Source: an uncultured Methanobrevibacter sp.
GTDB taxonomy: Archaea; Methanobacteriota; Methanobacteria; Methanobacteriales; Methanobacteriaceae
Assembly: GCA_900314605.1 (NCBI GenBank)
Contig: OMVX01000016.1
Span: 1 to 37,456 of the forward strand
DNA: 37,456 nt
Direction: 5' to 3'
Part shown: piece by piece, positions 37,218 through 37,456 of the stretch
Layout: the number at the start of each line of letters is the position of its first letter
Position numbering within the stretch: the first letter of the stretch is position 1
Made by a program: the position numbers and the translations under genes
Notes under the pieces: model-generated
The model's input: only the letters and a program-made list of their open reading frames with translations
The model's database searches: none
What the model was told of the DNA's origin: nothing

Positions 37218-37456
37218 AATATATCCCTTATTAAATTAATATAATAAAAAAGTAAATTGGCCAAACAAATATAGTGAAATAATATTTATAGTTTTTATAT
37301 TTGAATAAACAATAATCTATTTTTAATATTATATTTTTTAATTTTATAATATAGTTTTTTCGAGTCTGTAAAATTTTATAGGCTTGCGTTAAATATTAAT
37401 TTTTAAATATTAATTTTTTTGGTTAAAAAAAGTTTCTAATTTTTCTTTGATTTAAA
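37218..37456. other. Right-edge intergenic region with a tandem repeat
   Basis: No gene is visible. AAATATTAATTTTT is present twice in tandem (37391-37404 and 37405-37418), next to the only GC-containing stretch here, GGCTTGCG at 37381-37388. The promoter of the mevalonate gene should lie at about 37240-37260, where the sequence is too AT-rich to place a TATA box with confidence. Confidence 0.4.

Noticed and set aside
37361-37400. Slightly GC-richer stretch at the right edge, checked for a tRNA
   Set aside because: No cloverleaf arms or TTCGA-type loop with matching stems could be formed.

Overview
The window is very AT-rich DNA from a methanogenic archaeon of the Methanobacteriaceae, most likely a gut-type Methanobrevibacter or Methanosphaera relative. 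The grounds are a class I lysyl-tRNA synthetase, the DP2 subunit of DNA polymerase D, an F420-dependent formate dehydrogenase, a complete formylmethanofuran dehydrogenase operon, an aconitase-X type phosphomevalonate dehydratase subunit and a decayed Ig-like adhesin fragment. Ribosome binding sites are mostly GGTGAT or GGAGG, 4-8 bases before the start, and several starts below were moved to fit them. M. stadtmanae is reported to lack molybdopterin synthesis, so moaA and mobB here argue against that exact species.

Layout. At 1-91 the 5' end of an IS transposase runs off the left edge. Then come lysS (+), a coiled-coil protein (-), the class III ribonucleotide reductase nrdD (-), DP2 (-), a bacterial-type asparagine synthetase asnA (+), thiC (-), a PfkB-type kinase (-) and a ModE-like regulator (-). 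From 15.2 to 20.0 kb lie phi (hexulose phosphate isomerase), an FmdE-family protein and fdhA-fdhB (all +). From 20.0 to 23.0 kb lie an adhesin remnant, a methyltransferase, a cysteine synthase-like enzyme and an unknown membrane-anchored protein. At 23.06-24.70 kb, moaA and mobB (-) diverge from the fwd operon (25.46-31.81 kb, +): an HTH-ferredoxin fusion followed by fwdF, G, D, B, A and C, closed by a strong hairpin terminator. The right end holds a small DUF2097-like protein, the copper pump copA with its chaperone (-), a PAP2 phosphatase (+) and the small subunit of phosphomevalonate dehydratase (-).

Functional logic. The centre is a molybdopterin-enzyme neighbourhood. MoaA and MobB make and elaborate the pterin cofactor; FdhA and FwdB use it. 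Fdh supplies electrons from formate, and Fwd reduces CO2 to formylmethanofuran. A ModE-like regulator, an FmdE-family protein and an HTH-ferredoxin protein sit in the same 18 kb and are plausible regulators or accessories. The 743-base gap between mobB and the fwd operon holds two near-identical 19-bp palindromes and a hairpin. It is the best candidate for an undescribed regulatory system, with the HTH-ferredoxin protein as the obvious suspect reader.

Other intergenic regions carry clear inverted repeats next to predicted promoters (nrdD, asnA, thiC, copZ), which suggests mostly repressor-type control. No rRNA, tRNA, CRISPR array or intein was found. All calls come from reading the sequence; no database search was run.
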